Positions 1 to 11,148 of a stretch of DNA of 64,000 nucleotides are shown here, piece after piece. A program made the translations under genes and the position numbers. The notes below the pieces were generated by a model. It was not told where the DNA came from. It saw nothing but the letters and a program-made list of their open reading frames with translations, and searched no databases. The stretch comes from Sindora glabra (taxonomy: Eukaryota; Streptophyta; Magnoliopsida; Fabales; Fabaceae). The stretch's first letter is position 1; each line of letters begins with the position of its first letter. The stretch covers positions 17,279,883 through 17,343,882 of the forward strand of contig CM035230.1 of the NCBI GenBank assembly GCA_020226215.1, given 5' to 3'.

Positions 1-844
1 AGGTTGTTAAAACATAAAAAATTATAATTAGTAGTTTCACACAATAATACTAAAATAAATTTAAAAATATATGAAAACTTTATTGATGGGTAGAATACAT
101 ATTGATACCTCTACTAAGTATTGTAAGAGACCCTTTAGCCATGTGATAAAGTTTTTGTGGGTTTCATTAACTAACTAAACTACATTGTTTAACATTGATA
201 CCTTAACCTTGCTAATCAAAGGCTTGTTAACCACCACCTTAACTTGATTGTCAAGCAATGGTTGATGGTACAATTGATAGCTTACCAAATTCTACCCTTT
301 CATAACCTTTCACTGAGGTGATCTTGCTATAATCAAAGTACATTAGGCTTTACTTTGTGTATTGTGAACCTTCACTATAGGAAACCCAATTCATGTATAG
401 AAATATATGAAAAAATTTTAGGGTTAAATGTGACATTTACCTTAGGCATGGTTTTTAACATTTTTTCTATTATGGTGGTTGATGCTTTTTATGCTAGCAC
501 ATTTTCCTTGCTAGTTACAGGAGAGGTCAGCCTATACCATTGATCAAGAGTTTGCTCAAGTGGTAGGGTATTGGTCATAAGAGCTACCTTATCTATAAAG
601 CAATGGCTCTTAGGGTTGGTTAGACATAGATTGTAAAACTTAGTGCTATAGTATGCTAGCCAAACTTATTTCTATAAGATGTGAAACATATCATCTTGCT
701 GTGGTAACTATTGTTGCTTTTGCAAATGCTTCACAATTTCCTATTGTAGCTTTACCTCTATTTTCAAATTAAGTTTTTATGTCACTTTATCGATGACCTT
801 CACTTTCGCTTGTGCCAAATTAATTATAAATTATTTTATTGGAT

Positions 845-1330
845 TGTACCTTACTAGGTCAAAGACATTCTTATAGCCAACACTATGTTTGTTAGCCTGA
901 ACATGACTAGGATGCCTATAATTCCTAAAGTTGTGGTTAGGATATCTTGCTTCCTAATTGGTTAAAACTTATCCTGGAAGGCTTATTGCGTGATAGCATC
1001 TTATAGTAATTAACAAAGAATAGATAGTTAGAAACAACCTAATTTAAATGGAAGTTTCAAAGTTAAATAATATATTTTAATATGAATTTTAATACTTACC
1101 ATCCTCTTTGCAATGGCTTGACTTTCTAAGATCATGTACCACCCTTGCTTATTTACTCTTTCTCACTTCCATAACTCTATACAAGAAATGGGAGATGTCT
1201 TACTAGTATCCTCATCTTCCTCATTTTTAACACACTTCTTGACCAATAAGTCCTTCTACAACTTCTTATAGCCTTCCTTGGAAAGCCTTTATAGATATGT
1301 ATTTTTCTTTTTCTTTTCCTAGTTAAACTT
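845..1330 (-). pseudogene. Ptta/En/Spm plant transposase remnant (Transposase_24-like)
   Basis: Read on the minus strand, 1330-1100 gives a stretch with SPISCIELWK, a stop, then ERVNKQGWYMILESQAIAKRM. This matches the SPI...KWK...K..G....E.A..IA pattern of the plant transposase Ptta/En/Spm family. It ends exactly at a GTAAGT splice-donor-like site (1094-1099). After a putative intron, 985-845 gives RKQDILTTTLG and then, one frame over, HPSHVQANKHSVGYKNVFDL, matching the family's G/RQD(I/V)LT..(I/L)GR.EHP..V.A...G.K..F block. In CACTA elements this protein is thought to bind element ends or assist transposition. At least one stop and one frameshift make it a pseudogene. The family assignment is firm because two separate motifs occur in the right order; exon limits are approximate. 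Confidence 0.8.
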
Positions 1331-2948
1331 ACTTAATACTTATTGATTAGAGGACATATTAGTTCATGATTACAAATGATATACAAACAAGACATTGAAA
1401 TGAATTAAATAGTAGAAGACAAACATTTTACCTTGAAATGTTCATCCTTACATTATTTTTGGAACTTCTCCCACAATTATTGGTTGAGGTAGTTCCATTA
1501 TTATATTAGGTTACTCTTTATTAGGTCTCAAAATTATTATATTATGGCCTCAAAGTTAACTTAAAGTCCTTCCATAATGTTGTTGCAAGTTGTAGTACTA
1601 TGTTGCGCATTAACATATTACTTGGAATATTAAAAGATATCTTAAAAAAAAAAGCATGTTAAAGATCAAATTATATGTGATTATACTATAAATATAGTTT
1701 TATATACATAACACAAATATATCCAAATCAAGTATACATACCAAGATTTCTTCTTAAATGTTATCTTCTAATCCCTTTAGTACTTTTTTTATAATGAGGA
1801 ATAGTTATTGATACTTTAGATTGTATATTCACTTGAACAAAACTGACAAATTGATTGACATTTTTTTTATCTAGCTACAATTTCTTATTAACCTGTATAA
1901 GTAATCTCTCACCTCTAGTTTGTGCTACAGTGATGCCTTTCAAGGTAGTGGGAGCCTTTAATTTCTTTTAATAAGGGCGGTTACTTCTTAAGAAGTATAT
2001 ACATTCTGGATTTATAAGAAAAAAACCAATGTTAATCTTGTATATGTAACAAATTTTTAGTTAACATTATGGATGATGAACAAAATTGTAGATAAAATAT
2101 TGGTCCTTAAATAAATGTGGCACTAAATTGCATGGAAAAAACATATAACTTGCATGACAAGCAACTAAATTAAGATTACATTAGTCATCACAGACTCCTC
2201 CATTAATTTACTTAACGACATCAAATTGGAACCATTGAAATTATAATAAATTTGATGCCTTAAAAAGACACAATAACATATAATGGTAGTTAGCAAGTAA
2301 AAATAGTATAGACATTGCCACAAATAGAGCATACCATAACCATATAACCTATGTGCAACTAAACCTTAAGACATTCATAGTATAAGTTTAAAATTAGCGT
2401 AGAATGAGATTGTCATAGTGTCACTATATAAATATATAACATCTCAAATAGATAAGGCTAAATTTAATCATTTAATATGAAAAAATACAAAGAAAATGAG
2501 AAAGGAAAATGTACCTAACAAAATTTGTTGATGGCTAGAATGGCTATAAAACAAACACCAACTGTGAAAAGGATGTGACAATAGTTTAGGACTTATTGGA
2601 TAAATTTTGATGGTAAAGGTGATACTAAGGAAATGGGCTTCACAAAGTAAAAGTAATAGGAAACATAAGAACAAATAAAAGTTATATAGACAAAAAAATT
2701 ACACATCAATTTTTTGCTAGAAAATAGATGCATTTAATAAGTAACATTAGATTGATAGAAAATATATGTGTTAACTTAATATGACATTTACAAAAATATC
2801 ACCAAGTAATAAATTTTAACGTCCGTTGTTCTAAAAATCGATATCTTAAGTTTCTTTACCATTTTAAATATAATGGTTTGCATTCACTTATAATGTTAGT
2901 TATAAATGAGACCAATGTCTTAATATCACTTTTATTTTCAAACATGTT

Positions 2949-3106
2949 AACTATGACAAAATAATATCATCTTTTTCTTTAACCATTATTTTAAGTTCAC
3001 ATGGAAATTTCAACAGTACCACCATGTAACTATAAATATCATTTTCTAATTTAAACATCATCTTAAGTTCCCATGGAAATTTCTATAATGTTACCGCTTA
3101 ACTATA
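2949..3106. repeat. CACTA subterminal imperfect tandem repeat
   Basis: About two copies of a roughly 72-bp unit. Both contain ttaagttc, a C, catggaaattt and then a block ending in aactata; the conserved cores start near 2991 and 3063. Tandem subterminal repeats just inside the ends are typical of CACTA elements, where they bind the element's own protein. They lie 130 to 290 bp from the proposed terminus at 3240. Confidence 0.6.
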
Positions 3107-3230
3107 TGCATCGATAATTTTAGAAACTATCACCTTATTTGTTTCGATAATTTCAAAAATGTCATTATGTTAATATAGATATTAATTTTCTTATAATCGA
3201 TGTCCATTGACCATCATAAAATTACAATTC

Positions 3231-3240
3231 TATAGTAGTG
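3231..3240 (-). repeat. Proposed CACTA terminal inverted repeat end
   Basis: The sequence tatagtagtg ends the repeat-bearing region. Read on the minus strand it begins CACTACTATA, similar to the CACTAC-A-rich ends of plant En/Spm elements. The partner end is not in the window, so the boundary is inferred. Confidence 0.5.
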
Positions 3241-3332
3241 ATATTATATTGAAAATAGTAAGAATAAATATAAATGTGTTAATGTATAATTAGATTTAAG
3301 AATGTGCATGTGGAGGGGATTTAGAAGCCATT

Positions 3333-3545
3333 ATTTCTTTTTTCTTTTTTTGGCCTTTAGCTACCTTAAGAATTATCAAAATGTCCTTAAAAATATCTAA
3401 CATCCTTATATCCCCCTTAACTAAAAGTCTAGCTCTTATTTCTCTTAATTTTGTTATAACTTCTTTTTCCTCATCTTAAATCTCCATTTTAGCCTCAATA
3501 AGGAAATTCAAGCTTCCATCTTCAACTAATTATCAAGATTCTTCT
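3333..3545 (-). pseudogene. Unidentified charged coding remnant, minus strand
   Basis: Minus-strand translation gives a coherent, amphipathic and charged stretch with one internal stop: VEDGSLNFLIEAKMEI, stop, then a run with REIRARLLVKGDIRML, DIFKDILIILKVAKGQ and a lysine-rich end (KKKKEI). About 70 codons with a single stop is notable in surroundings where stops occur every 10-20 codons. I do not recognise the family. It sits just outside the proposed CACTA terminus, so it may belong to a different element. Alternatively the true CACTA boundary lies further right and this is part of its second protein. Function unknown. Confidence 0.35.
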
Positions 3546-6101
3546 TCATGCAATGTAACCTATCCTAATTCCTGGGCTTATCGTTAATATATGTAGGAAA
3601 TTTAGTGTGAAGAAAGGAAATTAGGGATTTAAATTAATTATTTTTATGTTTGTGTGAAATAGAGTTGAGAGCTTATCCATCTATGTTCTTAAATTTTCTC
3701 TTCCATACTAAGTAAGTAAATATTCTACTTAAATTAGGTGATTTTGTATTCTTTTTCTAATGTTGAATGTTTATGCTACTTGGTTGGGAAATTAAAGTAT
3801 TTATGATGAAAGGATAATCACAATATGATTTCTTTATTGTAATTGATTATGAAATAAATTAAAACAATAATTTCTTTATTATGTTAGGTTTTTATGTTAT
3901 CGAATTGTTAGTGTTGGATTAGAGAAAAAACTTATTGCTTGCATAGTATTTTCACAATTTTCCTACAAATTTGTAGGTGATACTTATGTATGGAACAAAA
4001 ATTCATTCTTGGATACCCATACTTTACTTGCTCTTTGGATGACCATAAGCAAATATATACTCAAGTATGGCATTAGAGTTGCTTTTTAGTCTTCCATATG
4101 GGAGTATATACTTAAGTATGAACGTAGAATTCATTTCCATACATCTATACTTAATTATATACTTGAGTATGACACCTGTATACCTAGATTTAATTATTTC
4201 ATGATAGTTTAAAGAAATGCAAGCCTATATAACTCCTGTATATAGATATGTATATATTAAGCATATGATCACTATTAATTTTGACTTTAATGATAAATTC
4301 CTAAGTGGAGATATGTTAATTGTATGGAAATATGAATTAAGGAAAAAGATATGAAAATATGGTGAGATGCTATGGAAAAAAAAATATGTTTGTGAAGGAA
4401 CAAGGTGCTTCAAGGAACAAGGATAAGTTAGTGAATGAATAAGGTTTATTGAGAGGCATAAGGTGGTTTAATTGCTTTCTTTTGTATTATTTCTATATAA
4501 TTAAGATATTATATGTTAACTTTTATTATTTATTATAAAAGTGGATATGGATGAATAGGGAAGAACATGTTAAGATGAAATGTGAATATGTATTCATTTG
4601 TTATGCAGATTATTTATTTATCAAGTCTATAACTCACTACTTAATTGTTTTCTTTTCTATTTAGATACATCTATAAAAACTCCTCCTCCACCAATATGGC
4701 AATAGTAAACTCTATGGTGCCTTGCTTGCTAGAGTAACCATAATTGTTAATAATAGTAATTAGCATTATCTTAGGCCTTGTAAATGGTTTAGGTCATGTT
4801 ACAATAGAAATAACTTTGTAAATATTTTGAAATTGCTTATAAAATATATTATATCTTTAATCTATATGATGATAGATGATACCAATAATAGGACTAGCTT
4901 AGGTTAGTGAAAATTAAAAAATGAGTTTCATGTCAATCATGGCTTAGTAAATTAAGACACATAGCTGAATAAAATTAGATTTAGCTGAGTTAGAGTTAAG
5001 TCTAACTTAGTTTGACTTAGTTCATTTCTAGTCCTTGTTAGATGGCACCTGATGGCTTAGCAATACTAGGTACTTTATATAAGACGTTTGTCTTTTTAGG
5101 AACCTTTGATTTAAATAGGAAGTAAATTCCTTAGAAAAATTAAACTTTCCAAGAAGTAACTTTTTTATATAAACTTTTTAAGAATTACTCAAAGTTGTTT
5201 AGTTGACACTGAGGAAGTGACACTTTTTAGGAAGTAAGTTCTTATACTTTGTTTAATTTAACTTAAACTTCTTTAAAAGTATTAACAAAATGGCCATTAT
5301 ATTCTTTTAGATATTTATTTTTCAATTGTTAGTGTGATGAAAAAATAAGTGATTGATATTTGATTTTTAAATAATAAAATTAAGTTACATGAATAATTAT
5401 TAGTTATAAATATAATTTTAATGATCTTTATATTAATTGATCAATATTTTCCCTAATCATTTAATCCTTTAAACATTACAATGGATTTGAATTGGCCAAA
5501 ATTTGGAAATCTTAACTTGCCCTATCTTTTATTAATAATCTATTTTTTCAACTTAAACTCATGAATTCAACAAAATTTAAAAAGTTAAGATAAATTTATT
5601 TTAGGTAGTTTTTACATTACTTGTGACATACATTTTCTCTTAATTAATGGATTGGATAAACTATTTGCTAGCTACTTTTATAGCTTACTTAGTACCTTTG
5701 ATTTTTTTATATTTGTTGCATTAGAATTAATTAATCATAAGATAATTTTTTTAATTTATAATGTGAAATGGAAGTGTATTTTAAACAAAATATTTATAAT
5801 ATAAAATTAAATATATTATTAAAATTAAGAAAAGAAATTATAGTAATATTTCAAGTTAAATTGCCTATAGATATACAGTTAAATTGTAATTAAAATTTAT
5901 AATAAATATAAAATTAATAGCTTCTAGAATTTTAATATTATTAAAATGTTAGATAAGAATACAAGTGCATTGTAAGCATATAGAACATTTTTTTGGCTAA
6001 TAATAAGCATATACAATGTAGATATATGTACAATATGACTGAAACAATATTTTAAAAATCCTTATGTGATGTAAGATATTTATTTTTAGGAAAAATGGTA
6101 T
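3546..6101. other. AT-rich unassigned DNA, probable decayed LTR material
   Basis: No coding stretch is recognisable on either strand. The segment around 3960-4260 has LTR-like architecture: spaced palindromic motifs followed by a TATA-like cctatataact at about 4225. The rest is low-complexity AT-rich sequence with scattered remnants. The minus-strand open frame at 4225-4413 is phenylalanine- and isoleucine-rich and not credible as a gene. Confidence 0.4.
4057..4170. repeat. Three near-palindromes with exact 51-bp period
   Basis: Twelve-base near-palindromes atactcaagtat, atacttaagtat and atacttgagtat begin at 4057, 4108 and 4159, exactly 51 bp apart. Flanks are only weakly conserved between units, so this is either a decayed 51-bp tandem repeat or a spaced regulatory array. 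A TATA-like stretch follows about 55 bp downstream, the arrangement expected in a retrotransposon U3. Interpretation as an LTR promoter is inference. Confidence 0.55.
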
Positions 6102-6312
6102 TTTATCTATTTGTAATTTCATGTTTTTTCCACTTTACCCACTTATAGTTTTAAGTGTTACAATTTACTTATGTTTTCAGTTATTAATACTTTTACTCAC
6201 TTAAACTATATTTTGTCTAAAATTTAATAGATAACTCACTATATTGTATGTGATATTTACTTCCTTAAGTACATACTTTGAACTAATTTACTTCAAAAAA
6301 ATCTTATTTGGC
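6102..6312 (+). repeat. 210-bp direct repeat, copy 1
   Basis: Starts tttatctatttgtaatttca and ends ...atcttatttggc. The same sequence recurs at 7631-7840 with scattered differences, mostly transitions. It contains no recognised gene. Together the two copies bracket a 1.3-kb insert made of oppositely oriented gypsy LTR ends. Confidence 0.85.
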
Positions 6313-6862
6313 TATAGAGGTAACCTGTTGAGAAACTTGCGGAGGATGCATTTTTCTAAGAGAATACCTATGTTGCAAAGATAATGAACAACCTAAATTT
6401 GAGATGGGAAGGAACATTTCATAGTACTCAAAGAGGTAGGTTTTGAGTCGATTGAGGGAGTAACTTAAGTAGAGTAGACTAAAGACCACCATGAAGTTTC
6501 AAGAGAGTAAGTAGGTTTTTCATGGAGTCATGTCAAATTAAGGTATCAATGAAGACATTGATATTTGAAGTGGGGAAGAATGTCATAAACTAACAATTAT
6601 AACAGTTCAATAAGCAAATATGCTCAGATTGAGATAGGAATTTATGGCAAAATCTAGCATGTTGTGATGGTCCTGTGGTTGTAATTTAGGATTAATCTAC
6701 CAAATGTATTATTTTTCTTGATTTTCCTAAGTTTAAGGTTATTTTGGTCATTTTGGATAGTTCAAGAATTTAGTGGAGTTTATGAAACCTATATTTGTGA
6801 TCCTTACATTATTATCTTCATGTTGATTGGTTTTTGAGTGAAACAGACACCCAAAGCATGGT
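6313..6862 (+). mobile_element. Ty3-gypsy 3' internal end, PPT and LTR fragment (plus)
   Basis: A purine-rich tract aagtggggaagaa at 6568-6580 is followed by TGTCATAAAC at 6581. This is the polypurine tract plus LTR start of a plant gypsy element; the PPT primes plus-strand synthesis and lies immediately before the 3' LTR. Upstream to 6313 is non-coding tail sequence of the element. From about 6541 to 6862 the sequence is the imperfect inverse complement of 7317-7630. The open frame at 6304-6492 minus is not supported as a gene. Confidence 0.65.
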
Positions 6863-7316
6863 AAAAAAAACTAGTGCTAGTTCAAAAAAAGTATATCTAC
6901 TTCTGTCATTTGGCTTTTTGTTCAAAATGCTCTTTAAGAAAGTGGAGTGTTCTAAGGGCTTGTGAGGCACTTGGACACTAAGTTAGGGAGGGGAGCGTGT
7001 TAGCTTATGGCCATCCCTTGCATACTCTAAACTATGGAATAAGACATAAACTAAGTAAACAAAGTGTCCCTCTCCTTATTCATGTATCCTTTTCAGCCCA
7101 TATTGCCCATAGACTTCATGTGTGAAAGAATCTTATGATCTAGTATGCGTGAATGCTTCAATGACATATGATATTGGTGTTTAGACATATTGTACATGGG
7201 ACTTATTGTATGAGCGATAAGTCTTCGATGTCTTATTATCTTTAACAAGCATCCCAAAAGAGAGTTTTAAGTAGGAAGACTAGCATGTTTGACATGTTCA
7301 CCAAGAGTGGTTAGCA
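6863..7316 (+). mobile_element. Central LTR-like segment between inverted LTR arms
   Basis: This 450-bp segment links the two inverted arms and is not itself palindromic. It contains comparatively complex sequence with several G-rich words (for example gttagggaggggagcgtg near 6981). It is most likely the body of the plus-oriented LTR that starts at 6581, so the minus-oriented copy lacks this part. No coding sequence is recognised. Confidence 0.4.
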
Positions 7317-7630
7317 TGTGCTGCATAGGTGTTTGTTTCATTTGAAAACTAATCGACATAAAGATAATAATGCAAGGATCATAAATATAAGCTTCTCAAA
7401 CTCTATCAAATTCGCGAACCATCTAAAATGATTAAACTACTTCCAAACTTAGGAAAATCAATAAAAATAGTACACTAGCCAAATTGATCCTAAATTACAG
7501 TTATAGGACCATCATAACATGCTAGATTTTTTTCATAAAGTCTCATCTCAATTCAAGTATGTTTGCCTATTGAACTATCATAACTTCCAGCTTGTGACAT
7601 TCTTCCTCACTTTAAATGTCAATGCTCTCA
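7317..7630 (-). mobile_element. Ty3-gypsy LTR fragment with PPT (minus)
   Basis: On the minus strand this reads as the same LTR start seen at 6581. The polypurine tract (inverse of ttcttcctcactttaaa) lies at about 7603-7619 and the LTR runs from 7602 leftward. Only about 28 bp of internal sequence remains on the right before the second 210-bp direct repeat begins at 7631. Matches to the plus arm include the inverse of gacattcttcc, the stretch around catgctagat and the stretch around aggaaaatcaa. Confidence 0.65.
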
Positions 7631-7840
7631 TTTATCTATTTGTAATTTCATATTTTTTTCACTTTACCCACCTATAATTTTAAGTGTTACAATTTACTTA
7701 TGTTTTCAATTACTAATACTTTTACTCATTTAAACTATTTTTATCTAAAATTTAATAGATAACTCACTGCATTGTATGTGATATTTACTTCCTTAAGTGC
7801 CTACTTAAAACTAATTTACTTCAAAAAAATCTTATTTAGC
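7631..7840 (+). repeat. 210-bp direct repeat, copy 2
   Basis: Second copy of the repeat at 6102-6312; similarity begins abruptly at tttatctatttg and ends at cttatttagc. Abrupt boundaries on both sides suggest the duplication arose with the insertion between the copies rather than being an LTR pair: there is no TG...CA end and no primer-binding site next to either copy. Confidence 0.85.
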
Positions 7841-9246
7841 ACCTTTTTTTAATAACTGTGGACCAAATTATAGAAAATAAATTAATCTTCAATCGAATTA
7901 GGATTTTTGGGGAAGTAATTTGGTTCTCAGTGGATATCAAATTTAATTGAAATTTAAGTAAGTAAAGATCACAAAAATTCATATGAGTTTTTTGTTTAGA
8001 TTTTGGGTAACAATGATTTAAGTGAAAAAAGTGTTAATGATTGAAACCACATATAAGTGCATTGCAATACTTAAAATCATACATTGTTAAGTGAAAAGGG
8101 ACAAAACCATGGGTTATTATGATTTTCCTTTATTTTTGTACTTAAATGTATTTTTTTTGTGTTGAATGCATTTTTTATAATTTAAAAAATAAATTTTATT
8201 TTTTCTCATTTGAAATAATGCTTTGTAAGTTAAAAAAAAATTCTTTTTTTGTAATAGATTGTGAAGCTTAATTTTTTATTTGCTTTAATAAAATGGTATA
8301 TGAATAACTCAAAAATTAACTTAAGCATTTATTCATTGTGGTATTAATGGATGATTGATTAATGAGAAAGTATTAAAATCAAGGGAAAAAGGTAAATTAA
8401 TTTTAAGGTGTTGAGTTTAGAGAAATAAAAAGCAAAGGAGTTAAGAAACATAAAGAATGAATACATATTAATTGCAAAGAAGTATAAGTTATATGCAATG
8501 TAAAAATTCTCTGAAAATCTTAATCTCCAAATTTTATTAAAAATTAAGAATCTTGATTTGGTATAAGTCACTTATACAAATGCCATTGGATCAGCCGCCA
8601 CACACATATATATTAATTTATAAGCTAAATAAGTGAGTGGGGTTAAGCAATAATGTAAAAATGTGACAAGAAACTTTAAAGTTCCAATAATTGATGCCAT
8701 AAATTATTATAACTATATATAATTTATGGTGCAAAGTAAGGACTATAATTGAATGAACTCTAGCTAAATGTGACTAAATCGATGCCACACTAATAATCTT
8801 AATAGTACTATTAAGAGTACCAAGTATATTTTAATTTGAAAGATAATTTTTGTTTTCTAGTTTGAGTTATATATGAGATGTGAAAAGAAGTTGGATAAAT
8901 TCAAGTAATCCAGAAAATAGAAAAAATTTTAAATTTCCTAATAATAAAGTTAGTGTGATTAAGAAACCCTAAATAAGGATGATATTGAATACTAAATAAT
9001 GAAAAGAGAATTTGATTAAAGAAATTAATCACTTTTTAAGATAGGATTGGAATACTAAATAAAAGCCCCCAAGTTAGAAAAGTATCAATCTACTAGTAAC
9101 CCTTAGAAAAAGGTTGATAGGATGATGTGAGGATGAAAGGATAAAGTCCATAAATCATCTAAAGGCATGGGTATATGAATAGATAGAAATATATAGATGG
9201 TAATACACATGTTATGAAAATATAATGAATTCTAGCAAAAAGGTTG

Positions 9247-9248
<2 letters not shown>

Positions 9249-9291
<43 letters not shown>
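9249..9291. repeat. (AT)n microsatellite
   Basis: Uninterrupted AT dinucleotide run of about 43 bp. Confidence 0.98.
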
Positions 9292-9294
<3 letters not shown>

Positions 9295-9870
9295 ACTAAG
9301 GATAACAATGAATACAATTAAATAAATAGTGGTAACTAGGAATTGTATGCAAAATTAATAAAGTTCTGAGATAGAGAATTATTTTTTTTGGAAGATTAAA
9401 AATAAACATGTTACAAGGATTGTGAAGGATTAGATAAGATGATATAACAAATAGTAATGCAAGATAGGATAAGATATGTATTGAATGGATTTTGAAATTT
9501 TAATCGAAATGTGGCAAATTCCACTAATGGAATGAAGATAACTTCTAAATAATTACACACTAAAAGTTAAGCTTATGGTATAAATTGACTTTAAGGAAGA
9601 TATTTTCATTAGAGTATTAGTGATCAAGAGTGCATAAAGAAGGATTGAAAGCTTATAAGATAGGTAAATTAAAATGATTCCTAAAATTAAGGAAAGTTAA
9701 TAAGAATAGATTAAAAAACATATTCACTTAATCTTAGGCAATGATCAATTAGATTCTATACAACAAAGAGATAAAAGAACTCATGACCAAGTAAATATTT
9801 GAAAGGATCAATTAAAATATATGAAATTTCAAGAAATGAAATTAAAATTAAAAATACAAGATAGGTGATG

Positions 9871-9967
9871 GATTTTGATTAAGGAACTAATATATGTGCA
9901 CCTAGGAATATTTGATATAGATTTTGATTAAGGAACTAATATATTTGCACCTAGGAATATTTGATAC
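9871..9967 (+). repeat. 49-bp tandem duplication
   Basis: Two adjacent units beginning gattttgattaaggaactaa, at 9871 and 9920, nearly identical through ...cctaggaatatttgata. The near-identity suggests a duplication much younger than the surrounding decayed sequence. Confidence 0.9.
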
Positions 9968-10958
9968 AAATATGTTGGGTTCTTTTAGAAATTTTTTTTA
10001 TTTTGTAACTTTATAGTTTATGAAGTTATATAAGTGTTAAGTTAAATGATAATGAATGGTTGGAGAAATAATTCTTGTGATGAAAATATTTTGAGTTTAG
10101 AAACTTTACGAATTACAAAGTAACAAGAGCTACTATTGTAGGCTATCATACTAATGATTTTAAATATACTAATGGTGGGATTATAATTTAAGAAACATAT
10201 TTTTGAGGTTGTGTGAGAAGGAATTATAGAGGTTTTAGGAAATAACTAAGCGATTTAGTAACATGAGTAAATTTGAAGGTTATTCAAAAAGAATGAACTC
10301 TTATGGTTTATAGTAAGAAAAAAAATATTTGTAGATTTTGATAAATAAATATTTTAGAAAGTATGATAATGATGACTTGATCAGGGAATTTTATTCATGG
10401 TAAAATAAATTATTAAGGTTAGTTAAATAAGTTAAGCTATAATTTTTCGTAAGAATAGAGCTTTAAAATTAGGAAAATTTTTCAATTTTTTATTACAAAA
10501 AGATTGGATTAAAATAGTAGAGTGGAAGCATATAAGTAACATGACATGTGTAAAAAGAGGAATGAAAAAAGGACTATAATGGAATATTAATGGTAAGTTA
10601 TTTTTATATTAATACTAGTAAGGAAAATTTTCTAGTAACAATAGTGATCCTTAGCACTAGAGTCTTAACAAAGGTGGTATCAATAATGATTTTTATATGT
10701 TGAGATAAGTATCTTAAAGAAACTATTTTTACCATTCATATTAGAATGAAGAGTTAGTATATGAAAACAGATATAGTGAGACTAAAGTAAGACTCCTACG
10801 AGTCCCCACAGACTATGAACAACTCTATTAGGTTTGGTGAAAATTTAGGGAAAAATTTTCTTGAAAGGGAAGAATTGTAATACCTATAAAAAAATCTAGT
10901 TGATAGAGATTGGCAGAATGGAACCAAAAGATGTTTGATAATAGGTAATTAGTTGAAT

Positions 10959-10963
10959 TACTT
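10959..10963 (+). repeat. Target-site duplication TACTT, left copy
   Basis: TACTT immediately before the copia 5' LTR; identical to 15695-15699 after the 3' LTR. Five-base duplications are normal for copia integrase. Confidence 0.85.
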
Positions 10964-11135
10964 TATTCTAAATATATTTATTGTATCTAGAACAATTGTA
11001 AAGTCTAGTATAATTAGTCTCACATTAATTATGAAAGGGGGTTATATCTTATAACTACTTGTATAAATCGATGTACTTCTGATGAGTTATGCACAAGAAA
11101 TACTTTTTCCTTCATGTATTCTATCTAGTTTCATA
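10964..11135 (+). repeat. Copia element 1, 5' LTR
   Basis: 172 bp, aligning throughout with 15528-15694; shared blocks include aaatatattt, ttgtatcta, gatgtactt and gatgagttat. The terminal TG and CA have decayed to TA and TA here, but the 3' copy keeps TG...CA. The primer-binding site begins at the next base. Confidence 0.9.
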
Positions 11136-11148
11136 TGGTATCAAGAGC
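11136..11148 (+). promoter_or_regulatory. Primer-binding site for initiator tRNA-Met
   Basis: TGGTATCAAGAGC directly after the 5' LTR. Plant copia elements use TGGTATCAGAGC, complementary to the 3' end of initiator tRNA-Met, to prime minus-strand synthesis; this copy has one inserted A. Confidence 0.9.

Larger units (their letters stand above)
1..3240 (-). mobile_element. CACTA (En/Spm-type) DNA transposon, right part, decayed
   Basis: Three signs agree. A Ptta/En/Spm-type transposase remnant lies on the minus strand at about 845-1330. Imperfect subterminal repeats sit at 2949-3106. A terminus reading tatagtagtg lies at 3231-3240, the inverse of the CACTA...-type end of this superfamily. The other end is outside the window or unrecognisable. 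The rest of the element is stop-ridden minus-strand sequence, including a possible coiled-coil tail of the transposase at about 660-840. The open frames at 355-543 and 2468-2674 are not supported as genes. No 3-bp target duplication can be tested because only one end is present. The element is certainly inactive as read here. Confidence 0.7.
7841..10875. other. AT-rich decayed DNA leading to a gypsy polypurine tract
   Basis: No coding region can be recognised. The right end (about 10780-10875) resembles the 3' untranslated tail of a gypsy element: actcctacgagtccccacag at about 10791, then the purine run gaaagggaagaa immediately before the TG at 10876. Most of the stretch may therefore be eroded internal sequence of the element whose LTR begins at 10876. 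The minus open frame at 8359-8571 is not credible. A microsatellite and a 49-bp tandem duplication are listed separately. Confidence 0.4.

Noticed and set aside
6102..7840. Interpretation of the 210-bp direct repeats as an LTR pair of a TRIM element
   Set aside because: No TG...CA ends, no primer-binding site after copy 1 and no purine tract before copy 2 in the right orientation; the insert is made of other LTR pieces.
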